Positions 44,792 to 52,899 of a DNA stretch of 64,000 bases are shown in pieces; the stretch's first letter is position 1, and each line of letters opens with the position of its first letter. The DNA comes from an uncultured Aquimarina sp. GTDB lineage: Bacteria > Bacteroidota > Bacteroidia > Flavobacteriales > Flavobacteriaceae. The DNA lies in the NCBI RefSeq assembly GCF_947495315.1, contig NZ_CANLYD010000011.1, positions 164,533 to 228,532 on the forward strand, in the 5' to 3' direction. The position numbers were made by a program, and so were the translations under genes. The notes beneath the pieces were generated by a model. The model saw nothing but the letters and a program-made list of their open reading frames with translations, was not told the origin of the DNA and ran no database searches.

Positions 44792-46023
44792 AACATGACT
44801 GTTTGAGGTTGTTCTTCTAATTCTTTAGTCTCTGCAGCTCCGATAATTTCTTGTGTTGAGATGTTGTACTTAATACCAGTGATGCCATATCGATTTTTGG
44901 TAGTAACAGCATAATTATTCCTAAAAGTATCATCTACTTTGATCACTTCTATATTGATCCCCGCATCATATAAAGGAGCTGTTCCTCCACGAATTGTTTT
45001 CTGAGTGGTCCTTTGAAAAATAACAATGAAGATGGTATCCGGATTTTGTTTTCGTAAGCGATCAAAGTCTTGTGAGGGTAATCCTGTTTTATTCCAACTA
45101 TCAATAATAATCACATCAAAAGTGCCAACGGCACTTGTAATTGTATTGTATCCATCTGGTAACTGATCTGCTCTAGAGATACGATTTCTGTTTTGTGGAC
45201 TTAGGTATTCATTTTTCATTCTGGTGATCAGATCTGACTTACCACCGATCTCCAAAGTAAAAATGGCAACATTGTTTCCGATCTCAGCAAAGGCATCTGC
45301 TAGTTGATAGGTAAACCTAGTTTTACCGCCTCCTTGATCACCTTCAATGGTAATTGCTAATTCAAACTTTTCTAAATCTCCCAGCAATTCTCCCATCGCT
45401 CTCGGTAATCGAAAGGTTGGAGTAGTACTGGTGATGGGTTGTTGATCAAATGAGGTAAACAATTTATTCCTCTTGACATCTGTAATTGGGATGTTTTTGG
45501 TCTCTTGTGAAATAATGCAATCTATACCGGATAAACCCTCTATTGGGGTTCGACTTACAATGTTTCTAAGTTCAGATCGCCATTTGCGATTAATTACAAT
45601 TTTCACCTGTTCCCGCAAGATCATTTCATTATGTTGCTTGATGAGTTTATGTTGCAGTTGTTCTATGTGTGCCGCATAGGGATCATTTTTGGTGATTTCT
45701 TTGTTAGATACTGCTTTTTGTAGTTTGTATATAAACTTCTTCAGTCCATCTTTAGATTTAATGGTGCTGTGCATATTCAGAAATGTCTTGATAAATGAGA
45801 TAGAAGAATTATTCTGAATTAACTTTTCCTGAGTAGGTAGATACTCGTTCAGTTGTTCCAGATAGATATCAATAGTTTCTTTGATTTCCGATTCTTGGTG
45901 ATAAAAGTTTTTGGCTTCCAAAAAGAAATGATGTCCTTTTTGTAAAATATCAGGAAGAGTTTTGATATTTACCTTCACTATAGCTTCGTTATAGTTATCG
46001 AATGAAATAGATTGCTTTTTCAT
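44788..46023 (-). CDS. RecA-fold (RadA/DnaB-like) ATPase
   Basis: This 411-residue protein has an all-helical N-terminal half (about 1-190) and a RecA-type ATPase. Walker A is EGDQGGGKTR (about 234-243), TLEIGGKSDL resembles the SLEM switch region of RadA/DnaB, and Walker B is FDVIIIDSW (about 300). It could serve recombination, replication or genome packaging. It lacks the HerA/FtsK signature of PRD1-type packaging ATPases that I would expect, so the packaging role is open. It overlaps the spanin-like gene by four bases. Confidence 0.7.
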   Translation of the reverse strand: MKKQSISFDNYNEAIVKVNIKTLPDILQKGHHFFLEAKNFYHQESEIKETIDIYLEQLNEYLPTQEKLIQNNSSISFIKTFLNMHSTIKSKDGLKKFIYKLQKAVSNKEITKNDPYAAHIEQLQHKLIKQHNEMILREQVKIVINRKWRSELRNIVSRTPIEGLSGIDCIISQETKNIPITDVKRNKLFTSFDQQPITSTTPTFRLPRAMGELLGDLEKFELAITIEGDQGGGKTRFTYQLADAFAEIGNNVAIFTLEIGGKSDLITRMKNEYLSPQNRNRISRADQLPDGYNTITSAVGTFDVIIIDSWNKTGLPSQDFDRLRKQNPDTIFIVIFQRTTQKTIRGGTAPLYDAGINIEVIKVDDTFRNNYAVTTKNRYGITGIKYNISTQEIIGAAETKELEEQPQTVML

Positions 46024-46084
46024 TAGACAATACTATCAGATTTAGATTAACTAATTTCGGGTTGGTTCTTAATTAGTTCTAATC

Positions 46085-46729
46085 TCATAATTTACCCTCT
46101 TCAGCAAATGAATAGAAGCTCTCTTTGGTTAGAATGATATGATCTAATAATTGAATATCCAATAGTTCTCCGGCTCTTTTAATCTTGGAGGTTATCTGAA
46201 TATCTGAAGTACTTGGTTTTAAAGCCCCAGATGGATGATTGTGAGCTATAATGATACTTGTTGCCAAACTTTTTAGTGCAACGGAAAAGAGAATCCTTAT
46301 ATCAACAACGCTTCCTTTGATGCCTCCAACAGAATGTGTATGATATCCCAGAACTTTATTGCTGTTGTCTAAATAAAGAACGAAAAATTGTTCCCTGACT
46401 TCGATAGTGTTTTTTGTATAAAATTTGGATAGGGTAGTAGCTACATCTCTTGCAGAACCTATTTTTCCTTCAACCTTTCTTTTCCTAATAAAAGTGATCT
46501 TAATTTCTGGAATAGGATTCATTTTAGAAGATTTTTTTATATCTCCTAATCCACTAATGCCATACTTATGATTTTTGGAAACCTTACCAAGTGAAGCATT
46601 TTTAGACTTTAGTTCTTTGGATGCTCTTTTGATCGCATTGGTCCATTTCTCTCCTTGTTTACGGATTTGTTTGGCTCGTTTGCTGATTTGAGCTACGGAA
46701 TTAGTGGTTTTACTTTTTCTTCTTGTCAT
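46085..46729 (-). CDS. RadC-like JAB-domain protein
   Basis: This 214-residue protein of the RadC/MPN family has a C-terminal JAB metal site HTHSVGG near residue 145, then IIAHNHPSGALKPSTSD (about 168-184). A basic, lysine-rich N-terminus of about 85 residues replaces the usual helix-hairpin-helix. RadC-type genes are frequent in mobile elements; the function is unclear, and repair was not confirmed for the E. coli member. It is 61 bases upstream of the ATPase gene. Confidence 0.85.
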   Translation of the reverse strand: MTRRKSKTTNSVAQISKRAKQIRKQGEKWTNAIKRASKELKSKNASLGKVSKNHKYGISGLGDIKKSSKMNPIPEIKITFIRKRKVEGKIGSARDVATTLSKFYTKNTIEVREQFFVLYLDNSNKVLGYHTHSVGGIKGSVVDIRILFSVALKSLATSIIIAHNHPSGALKPSTSDIQITSKIKRAGELLDIQLLDHIILTKESFYSFAEEGKL

Positions 46730-47014
46730 TACTTAAGAATATCTGTGAGTAATGATATGGAATTGTCAAATGTTGGTTTCGGGTTGAGTTCTCATATTAC
46801 TCAAAAAAGAAAAAGTAGCTAATTAGAACACTTTTGAATGTTTTAATAAAAAAGTTGAAAATTATATTTCTTCCTATAATATGAGGAATCTTATATTAGT
46901 AAAAAAATCTGGTACGAATGTGCCCAATCGCACAAAAATGGAGGTAAAGAAGTTAAGTTTAATTATTTAAACAGCTAAATTCCCATAATTAATCTAAAAT
47001 ATCTTATAAATATT

Positions 47015-47236
47015 ATGAAGAAGGTTTTTACAGAATTAAAGAATTATGAATTATTATCTAGGGAACAATTAAAACACATTGGGGGTAGCGAATCAATTGC
47101 TATGGCTGGTGTATATTCTTGTAAATGTTTTAATAATCCAGGTAGTTGGGTCGGATGGTATGATTCGGATTCTCAAGCTGATAGTGCTATTTCTGCATAT
47201 TGCGATCATGGTGGAGGTTATTGCTTAGCCTATTAA
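47015..47236 (+). CDS. Double-glycine leader peptide precursor (four-Cys core)
   Basis: This 73-residue precursor has a 24-residue leader ending in GG (LSREQLKHIGG), matching Bacteroidetes bacteriocin or natural-product precursors. The core of 49 residues has four cysteines and ends GGGYCLAY. It is the only rightward gene among the leftward lysis and ATPase genes and has no modification or C39-peptidase transporter gene in the window. A second, related peptide lies at 58477-58680. Confidence 0.75.
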   Translation: MKKVFTELKNYELLSREQLKHIGGSESIAMAGVYSCKCFNNPGSWVGWYDSDSQADSAISAYCDHGGGYCLAY

Positions 47237-47381
47237 TTTATTATAATTTTTTTTTACCCTAAGCCTATGGAATAATATATTTAATAGGTTTAGAGTTTAG
47301 TGATATAATCTTAAAAAAGATAAATAGCTTCCTGTATTATGTTTATACCAGCTTTATATCTTCCTTAAATATTATTTTGCT

Positions 47382-47612
47382 TTAAGGTTCCCCCAACCGT
47401 TCAAACAAAAAACGCACCACTTCTGGCCTCAGGAGTTTGGTGCTTTTTTTGTAACCAAATTTTTCTAGTTCTTCTAGATAGGTATGTATCCAAGAAGAAA
47501 AAGTTTTGGTGCATACATTATACAAAGCTGCCAGTTCGTATTTATAATAGGCCTTCAGTTTTGTCGGTTGTTCCCCTTCAAAATAGGTTCCTTTTAACTG
47601 TGAAGACTCCAT
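47382..47612 (-). CDS. DUF4248-like small protein
   Basis: This 76-residue protein has the DUF4248 pattern: YYKYELAALYNVCTKTF, then a WIHTYLEELEKFGY helix and LLRPEVVRFLFERLGEP. The arrangement resembles a helix-turn-helix, so DNA binding is possible. It follows the 79-residue gene with no gap to speak of (one base). Members are common in Bacteroidetes genomes and phages; the role is unknown. Confidence 0.75.
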   Translation of the reverse strand: MESSQLKGTYFEGEQPTKLKAYYKYELAALYNVCTKTFSSWIHTYLEELEKFGYKKSTKLLRPEVVRFLFERLGEP

Positions 47613-47613
47613 A

Positions 47614-47853
47614 CTACTTTGCTAAGTTTTTATTTGCGAAAGAATCATATCTTTCTTTTCCTTCCCATAGGGATTCTAGAGATTCTGTATCATCATCTAC
47701 TTCATAGATAATCGGTTGTGGGTTTTCTAAAACATATGGAGCTCCAAAGCTATCAATCGCTACTCCATACTCAGATGATATTTTTTCCAAAGCTTTAATA
47801 AAAGCTCTGCATCGTTTTCTTTTATCCTTTTGAAGTTTCATATTCCATTTCAT
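47614..47853 (-). CDS. Hypothetical protein
   Basis: This 79-residue protein has a basic N-terminus, then the block YGVAIDSFGAPYVLENPQPI and an acidic tail. Similar short genes with an I-x-SFGA segment occur in Bacteroidetes phages. Its start overlaps the stop of the 57-residue membrane gene as ATGA, so the genes are coupled. No function can be given. Confidence 0.65.
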   Translation of the reverse strand: MKWNMKLQKDKRKRCRAFIKALEKISSEYGVAIDSFGAPYVLENPQPIIYEVDDDTESLESLWEGKERYDSFANKNLAK

Positions 47854-48023
47854 AGTGCGTCATTGTCTGTATTTAATTCTTCACCTAGACAGGTTCCGAT
47901 AAATCCTCCAATTAATATGAAGGGATAGGTTTCCTTTGAAGCATACTTCTTCGCTACAATAAATCCAAGCATACTCCCAATAAGTACCCAACCAGCTTTC
48001 TGTGTGTTTTTCGATATCCTCAT
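47850..48023 (-). CDS. Small two-helix membrane protein (holin candidate)
   Basis: Fifty-seven residues from ATG at 48023 to TGA at 47850, overlapping the genes on both sides as ATGA. It has two hydrophobic segments (GWVLIGSMLGFIVA, about 11-24, and PFILIGGFIGTCLG, about 34-47) joined by a lysine-rich turn. Its size, hydrophobicity and place beside the YkuD-like and CHAP genes fit a holin; family homology is not recognised. Confidence 0.6.
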   Translation of the reverse strand: MRISKNTQKAGWVLIGSMLGFIVAKKYASKETYPFILIGGFIGTCLGEELNTDNDAL

Positions 48024-48706
48024 GAGTTCATTCTATTCTTGTCCTGAGCTTGTCGAACGGATAGTAATAACCATCCTCCTGCAGCTGCCAATGACCCCCA
48101 AGCTGCTAATTGTAATCGTCTCCGTCTTTCATCTCTAAAATCTATTAGTGTTACTGTAAAAGAATTTCCATATCGTTTTCTGTGTTCATTAGAAAGTTTT
48201 AGAAAACTTTCAAAATCTTTTGCGTTAGCAAATACCAAACACCCTGCAGAAAAATCATCAATGACTTTGGTCGTTCCTTGTTTTCTGGCTCGGTGGATAT
48301 TAATTCCAAATCTTCCAGTATCCAGAAACCCTGATTCAAACCATTTAAAAAGCCCTTTTCGTTCATAGTTTCTAATAACACTTACGGGAGCTTTTTGTAC
48401 TAATGCCTGATAGACTCCTCGATGTAATCCCAAACTATATGCATCTACATACTGTCCTTTCTTCAAAAAAGCAGTTCCTTTCGGATGCATAGGATTTTCT
48501 AACCAATATTGTCCAGGATCTGTAGTCGCTTTAAACATATGATATACCCATTTTCCTTTATCATTGGTGTAAAACACATGGATCTCATCATCAAAACGAT
48601 TACTATTTATAAAACGGCTGCGATACCCAACAATATTCAGTCTATATGGCTGTCTATAAATTTTATACCCTTTGTTTTGTAATATCTGTAAACTCTTTAC
48701 TAACAT
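48020..48706 (-). CDS. YkuD-like peptidoglycan enzyme, membrane-anchored
   Basis: This 228-residue protein has an L,D-transpeptidase-like active site: GINIHRA with His138 and DFSAGC with Cys156, spaced as in the YkuD SHGC motif but with SAGC. A hydrophobic C-terminal segment (about 200-216) would anchor it. It may act on the cell wall during lysis. The last residues (VRQAQDKNRMNS) come from a palindromic repeat inserted at the 3' end. The next gene starts inside its stop codon. Confidence 0.6.
   Translation of the reverse strand: MLVKSLQILQNKGYKIYRQPYRLNIVGYRSRFINSNRFDDEIHVFYTNDKGKWVYHMFKATTDPGQYWLENPMHPKGTAFLKKGQYVDAYSLGLHRGVYQALVQKAPVSVIRNYERKGLFKWFESGFLDTGRFGINIHRARKQGTTKVIDDFSAGCLVFANAKDFESFLKLSNEHRKRYGNSFTVTLIDFRDERRRRLQLAAWGSLAAAGGWLLLSVRQAQDKNRMNS
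48038..48060 (+). repeat. Short palindromic REP-like repeat in a gene end
   Basis: The string CTTGTCCTGAGCTTGTCGAA followed by CGG resembles a widespread short interspersed element whose translation typically reads RQAQD. Here it encodes the last residues of the YkuD-like protein. Confidence 0.6.
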
Positions 48707-48730
48707 CTACTTTAATGTTACATATTGATG

Positions 48731-49303
48731 CTAATTGTTACCAATGAAATCAGAAACTACCCATATTTGTTTTTTGAGTCTACGTTTTCTGTAAACACCA
48801 TCACCTTCTCTGGATCCGTTATCGTTCGTATTTCCTTCTACTGTGATAACCCATGTCGACCCCCACTGATCTATAAAACCAATGTGAGCCGGACGTTTTA
48901 GTGTGTGATACCAAACCATAAATACATCTCCTATTTGCGGCTCTTTTACTTCAAACTTTCCTTTCTGATAAATACGCTTACGTTGCAATGCATAACTCGG
49001 TACCCACCCGCTGAGCGGGTTCTGAATACCTACATTCTGATAAACCCAAGAAACAAAAGCTGCACACCAGGCATATCCAGGAGCTAAATTCACACTCTCC
49101 AGATACATCTCTACGTGAGATCCTCTATTAACACCACCAACTTCGCGAACTCCTACCTGAGAATCATATAATTCTTTGACGCATTCTCGTATGTGCTGTT
49201 CATCGTTTTCCTTAGTTGTCAGACTTACAGAGTCCTGGCCAATAAGGCCACCGCAAACAAGAAAGCAAAGAATATAAAAGTGGATAATTTTAGTTTTTGC
49301 CAT
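48731..49303 (-). CDS. CHAP-type amidohydrolase (endolysin candidate)
   Basis: This 190-residue secreted enzyme has a signal peptide (about 1-23, ending LIGQ). The CHAP/NlpC-like active site has Cys80 in YAWCAAFVSW and His140 in HIGFIDQW, with TVEGNTNDNG completing the fold. It likely cleaves peptidoglycan peptide bonds for host lysis. Its start lies inside the 3' end of the 130-residue membrane gene (79-base overlap). Confidence 0.8.
   Translation of the reverse strand: MAKTKIIHFYILCFLVCGGLIGQDSVSLTTKENDEQHIRECVKELYDSQVGVREVGGVNRGSHVEMYLESVNLAPGYAWCAAFVSWVYQNVGIQNPLSGWVPSYALQRKRIYQKGKFEVKEPQIGDVFMVWYHTLKRPAHIGFIDQWGSTWVITVEGNTNDNGSREGDGVYRKRRLKKQIWVVSDFIGNN
49006..49020. repeat. Mini-hairpin inside the CHAP gene
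   Basis: ACCCGC-TGA-GCGGGT: 6-bp arms with a 3-base loop, GC-rich against the AT-rich background. See the mini-hairpin finding. Confidence 0.7.
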
Positions 49304-49617
49304 GGTGTTATGGTGTTAAAATCGTTTCTAAAATGATGATCTAGATAATCTTCTGAAGTTGGCCAGATGAGTTTCATTAGAATTCGTACAATTCCATGCA
49401 GGATAAAAATTCCAATAATGGCAAACAGATATACCTGAAATACTCCGGCATCATAGGTTCCTGCTGTGGGATCAATCCATCGCAGGAAAACTGCACTATG
49501 TATCCAAAGAATGAGTCCTACTGCTAAGGAAGAAAGCTCTCGCCATACCTTGAAATAACTCCAAAGGGGTTGGAACTTATCAAAAATCGGTTGTAACCAT
49601 CGAATTACTTTTTTCAT
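49225..49617 (-). CDS. Three-helix membrane protein (second holin-like candidate)
   Basis: This 130-residue protein has hydrophobic helices at about 30-50, 62-85 and 108-128, with charged loops. It lies between the peptidoglycan-binding and CHAP genes in the lysis region. No family is recognised. It could be a holin, or a membrane protein of the particle. Confidence 0.6.
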   Translation of the reverse strand: MKKVIRWLQPIFDKFQPLWSYFKVWRELSSLAVGLILWIHSAVFLRWIDPTAGTYDAGVFQVYLFAIIGIFILHGIVRILMKLIWPTSEDYLDHHFRNDFNTITPWQKLKLSTFIFFAFLFAVALLARTL

Positions 49618-49670
49618 GTGTTCTATTGTTTTTTGAGATTTGTTTTATGTTATAGCTATTCATAATAAAT

Positions 49671-49683
49671 CCGTCTCTGACGG
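49671..49683. repeat. Mini-hairpin CCGTC-TCT-GACGG, copy 1
   Basis: A 13-base palindrome with 5-bp arms. Its reverse complement recurs at 62423-62435. It abuts the stop codon of the peptidoglycan-binding gene. Confidence 0.75.
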
Positions 49684-50670
49684 TTAAATTGAGGATAGGT
49701 TTCTGGTAGGAGCAAAGACTGTTTCTCCCGATTGGGTTAAAATTCTGGTAACTCCATTTTCTATTCCTGTGATGTATCCTACGACTGTATTGGGAGTTAG
49801 TTCCGGAACAATAAAGGATCCATCGACAGCCTTTAGTAGGGTAGGTTTAACTGCGATAGCAAGATTCCATTCGTTGTTGATTTGATCAGTATTTCTTTCA
49901 AAGGTGTCGATGACACTGCCGAGTCCAGGAATAAACCACACACCTCGCGTGTTTTGTTTGAGTCCCATTCGTCTAAATTCGGCTCGAATTTTTACTTTCT
50001 CCAGTTCCTTTTGTTTGAAAGCCACACTTAAGAGGGCATTAACCAAAGAAGTGACCCTGATCCCTGCAATCCGTACTCCCTGAAAAAAAGTACTGACTTG
50101 TTGATATTGATCTACAGAATTTATTTTCTTCAATCCACCAAGTACTCCAAACAGGTTTCTTTTATTAGCTGCTTCTATAATTTCCCTGGAAATAGATGCT
50201 GCATCAAACTCTGAATTTGTTGTTTTACCAACTAAACTGGTGAAAATACTTTGTGTAATTGCTGAAGGAAAACCAGCAGCCCTCAATGCTCTTTCTGTTC
50301 CTTTACCGAAAATTCCATCCACACGACCATTTCTAAAACTTGTTTCTTTGATGATCATAGCAGCTTGTCCGCCTTTAGCTAAGAGTGCATTTTGTATCAT
50401 AGCTACCAAAGTACCTCTGGCACCTCTCTTCACCGGAAAGCTGCCAGAGGCAGCGATTGGCAAGTTTGGTGTTGTTATCGTGCCTTCAGAAGGAATAGTA
50501 ATAGGATCATTTATGGCACTGCGCCTTGCAGCAGCTTTATTTCTAAAATGGTTATAAGCAAGGTATCCTAACCCTAATGCCATGCCTCCTCCAAGCCCAA
50601 TCATCAAAATCTGCTTTTGTGATAATGACTCTTTTTTCTTTCGAGTGCTACCTTTTATACTTCGTTGCAT
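49684..50670 (-). CDS. Membrane-anchored peptidoglycan-binding-like protein
   Basis: The start is chosen at the Met at 50670 (upstream frame open to 50787), five bases after the annexin-like gene ends, giving 328 residues. One membrane helix (IGLGGGMALGLGYLAY, about 23-38) is preceded by a basic N-terminus. A PG-binding-1-like domain (GTLVAMIQNALL, then VDGIFGKGTERALRAAG) follows at about 90-135. The rest is beta-rich. It may span the viral or host membrane and reach the cell wall. Confidence 0.65.
   Translation of the reverse strand: MQRSIKGSTRKKKESLSQKQILMIGLGGGMALGLGYLAYNHFRNKAAARRSAINDPITIPSEGTITTPNLPIAASGSFPVKRGARGTLVAMIQNALLAKGGQAAMIIKETSFRNGRVDGIFGKGTERALRAAGFPSAITQSIFTSLVGKTTNSEFDAASISREIIEAANKRNLFGVLGGLKKINSVDQYQQVSTFFQGVRIAGIRVTSLVNALLSVAFKQKELEKVKIRAEFRRMGLKQNTRGVWFIPGLGSVIDTFERNTDQINNEWNLAIAVKPTLLKAVDGSFIVPELTPNTVVGYITGIENGVTRILTQSGETVFAPTRNLSSI
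50440..50454. repeat. Mini-hairpin inside the peptidoglycan-binding gene
   Basis: GCTGCC-AGA-GGCAGC: 6-bp arms with a 3-base loop. Confidence 0.7.
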
Positions 50671-50674
50671 CTTT

Positions 50675-51100
50675 TTATCTTTTTGAATTAATGATTTCAT
50701 TAGCAATAGCAAACTCTTCAGTAGTGAGTTCGCTTTGCAAGTCAGCTGCCAAATTTCTACCTTCCAAATCTCTATAAGCACGTCCAACTTTTCGCATCAT
50801 AGAGGCAGTTGGGATTTGCTCTAAGGTTCTGAATAAGGATTCTTCATCTGTTCCCCATCCAAAAGCATTATCATTTTCAAATGCCATTACTAGTCTTATG
50901 GCAAAATTGGCAGGATTTCCTTCAGTAAGTGCCTGCCTTTCGCGAATATCCTTTTTAAACCTTCTTACTAAAGCCCGAATCCCAAAAAATGCAGCAGCTC
51001 CCAATCCTGTGGCTAATAGTATTGAGGTGGTAGTTTTGCCAACACTTACCTTTGGTTTACTTTTTATGGTTCGCATTGCGAGTGCTGCTGGAATTGCCAT
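50675..51100 (-). CDS. Membrane protein with an annexin-like repeat
   Basis: This 141-residue protein has a membrane helix (TTSILLATGLGAAAFFGIRAL, about 24-44) and then a segment resembling an annexin repeat: FGWGTDEESLFRTL, then YRDLEGRNLAADLQSELT. The GTDE motif and the L-x2-DL-x-SEL helix are the hallmarks. Annexins bind lipid with calcium in eukaryotes; here it is fused to a transmembrane anchor. It lies just before the peptidoglycan-binding gene. Confidence 0.65.
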   Translation of the reverse strand: MAIPAALAMRTIKSKPKVSVGKTTTSILLATGLGAAAFFGIRALVRRFKKDIRERQALTEGNPANFAIRLVMAFENDNAFGWGTDEESLFRTLEQIPTASMMRKVGRAYRDLEGRNLAADLQSELTTEEFAIANEIINSKR

Positions 51101-51103
51101 GGA

Positions 51104-51286
51104 TTATCCTTTCTTTATCTTCATTTTTACCAGATTTCGGATAAAGGCGTCATTCAAAAACATATGTTCCATTTTGATGATACCCTTAGCTCCAAAATTC
51201 CTGTTCATTGTTTCAAAAGCTTTTCGTACCTGATGCGCTTCCGTTTTATCTTTTACGGCTACGTTTATTGTGATCGGTGTTTTCAT
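51104..51286 (-). CDS. Small basic protein
   Basis: This 60-residue protein is lysine-rich with a beta-alpha-type start (ITINVAVKDKTEAHQVRKAF). No family is recognised. It lies 3 bases before the annexin-like gene in the same direction, so it is part of the leftward operon. Confidence 0.6.
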   Translation of the reverse strand: MKTPITINVAVKDKTEAHQVRKAFETMNRNFGAKGIIKMEHMFLNDAFIRNLVKMKIKKG

Positions 51287-51360
51287 ATTTTTTTAGTTTA
51301 TAGTATTAAGTAAAGAGTACACAGTATTAAGTTCATAGTTGTCTATGTACTTTGTACTCT

Positions 51361-52197
51361 CTACTCAGTATTCTTTTTATTCGCTTCCGTCTTTCGTTTC
51401 AATTGATTGAGATAGTAGGCTATTTTCTGGATCAGTCCTCCGTCATCTTTTATCTGATCTCCTAACTGAAGCATCAGTTGGAGAACCTGTTCAAACTGTT
51501 CTTCGGAAAACACCTCACTAAGATGTTCTAAAATTTGGAGTAAATATTCTTTGTCATCTCCGTTTTCGCTATTCTCAGGTGTCTCATTGAACCCCAACCT
51601 CCCCAGTGTTCCCGCAATTCCTTTCATCTGATTCGGATATTGTTTGGTCAATCCCGAAATAGCACCTGGAAGTAAGGCTTTTCCTAATTCTACAAATCCT
51701 AACTTTTTAACCAAGGCCTCAATTTCTTCTTGCTTGGTTTCTGCTTCTTTTTTGGACTCATCGAGGTTTTTTTCGAGTTTCTCTATCTCTTTTTTGCTTT
51801 TTGCAAAAGACTCTTTGAGTCTTTCAAAATCTCGTTTTTGGAGTTCTTCCTGAAGCATATGGTGCACTTTGTGGTGTACTCCGTTTAAGGTTTCTTCATT
51901 ACTTTTTGAAATTTCTTCCAGTTTCTCCTGGAGCTTTCGGTTCTCCATAGAAAGGCGCTGGATAGTGAGCTGATCTTCAACTGCAGGAGTTGCCGATAGT
52001 TTTTGATGAGCTACAGGCAGCATTTTTACATTTGATTCTGATAAAGGAACTTTTAGCGTGTCTAGTCTAGACTGACCTTGCTCCATTTTGTATTTTACAT
52101 AGGCACTTTCGCTTGAAAAGCCTAGACGATCCATTTCTGCATATTGCTCTTCATTTAATCGTACCGACCCGGGTTTTCTATTCCTTGCTTCCATCAT
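51361..52197 (-). CDS. Long coiled-coil protein
   Basis: This 278-residue protein has an N-terminal segment (about 10-40) resembling a short DNA- or protein-binding motif (VRLNEEQYAEMDRLGF), then a long coiled coil (about 80-165) and a helical C-terminal domain (about 220-270). It overlaps the 111-residue gene by 20 bases. The structural or assembly role is unknown. Confidence 0.65.
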   Translation of the reverse strand: MMEARNRKPGSVRLNEEQYAEMDRLGFSSESAYVKYKMEQGQSRLDTLKVPLSESNVKMLPVAHQKLSATPAVEDQLTIQRLSMENRKLQEKLEEISKSNEETLNGVHHKVHHMLQEELQKRDFERLKESFAKSKKEIEKLEKNLDESKKEAETKQEEIEALVKKLGFVELGKALLPGAISGLTKQYPNQMKGIAGTLGRLGFNETPENSENGDDKEYLLQILEHLSEVFSEEQFEQVLQLMLQLGDQIKDDGGLIQKIAYYLNQLKRKTEANKKNTE

Positions 52198-52513
52198 CTT
52201 TTGTCTTTAATATTACCTGAAGAAAGCGAATGGTTCGTTGGTATTTTCGAGTATTGATGATTTCAATACGATCTGCATGTTCGTGAACATTTTCCACAAT
52301 CCCCTGTGTGTACCAATTATCATAGCGTCCATAGTCTGATTTTACAATCAATCCCCAAGCGATATAAGTGACCAACCATATTTCATTATTCGCCTGAAAT
52401 TTTAACGTCCCATTTGGTGGGATCATAAACTCACGATAAACAATCCTATAATTCTCATATCCACGTTCTTTAGCTCTTCTATCTGCATACTGCAGTGCAA
52501 ATTCCTCCCTCAT
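52178..52513 (-). CDS. Small beta-rich protein of the structural run
   Basis: This 111-residue soluble protein has predicted strands (YRIVYREFMIPP, NEIWLVTYIAWGLIVKS, RTIRFLQVILKT). The next gene begins within its 3' end. No family is recognised. Position suggests a particle or assembly component. Confidence 0.6.
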   Translation of the reverse strand: MREEFALQYADRRAKERGYENYRIVYREFMIPPNGTLKFQANNEIWLVTYIAWGLIVKSDYGRYDNWYTQGIVENVHEHADRIEIINTRKYQRTIRFLQVILKTKDDGSKE

Positions 52514-52539
52514 TACACATAGTCAATTTTATTATCTCA

Positions 52540-52552
52540 CACGCATAGCGTG
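52540..52552. repeat. Mini-hairpin CACGC-ATA-GCGTG
   Basis: A 13-base palindrome in the gap between the 111- and 99-residue genes. Confidence 0.6.
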
Positions 52553-52584
52553 ATTTATTATTTCACTCTTGTGGAGATAATTGA

Positions 52585-52884
52585 TTAGTAATTTCTTTTT
52601 ACGGAAGCCCTTTTTGGAGCTTCTTCAACTAATAACCATACCGTTACTTCATATGGATAGTTTACTTGTCCATTATCCTGATAAAAAGCGGTGATGTAAT
52701 CCGTATCACCCTGTTCATCCAGTGGGATTAGTTGTTCTTTCTTAGCTACATCAGATAATTCAAGCTGCATATCCGGGCTCAATTCCTTTTCAATCACTTT
52801 TGAGAAAGTGTCTTCTGAACGTAACTGCTGTTCTTTATAGAAAATTCCTCGTTTCTGAAATAATGATAATGTTCCTAATAGCAT
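52585..52884 (-). CDS. Hypothetical protein of the structural run
   Basis: This 99-residue soluble protein has a charged first half and a C-terminal beta strand pair (YEVTVWLLVEE). It lies between the 174- and 111-residue genes, 15 bases after the former. No family is recognised. Confidence 0.6.
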   Translation of the reverse strand: MLLGTLSLFQKRGIFYKEQQLRSEDTFSKVIEKELSPDMQLELSDVAKKEQLIPLDEQGDTDYITAFYQDNGQVNYPYEVTVWLLVEEAPKRASVKRNY

Positions 52885-52899
52885 ACTATGAGGTTTAGA

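Noticed and set aside
44788..46023. Calling the ATPase an A32/FtsK-HerA packaging motor
   Set aside because: The P-loop and switch region look like RadA/DnaB. The packaging role is kept as a question only.
46085..46729. RadC as a proven DNA-repair protein
   Set aside because: The JAB-domain family has no confirmed repair role; only the family call is kept.
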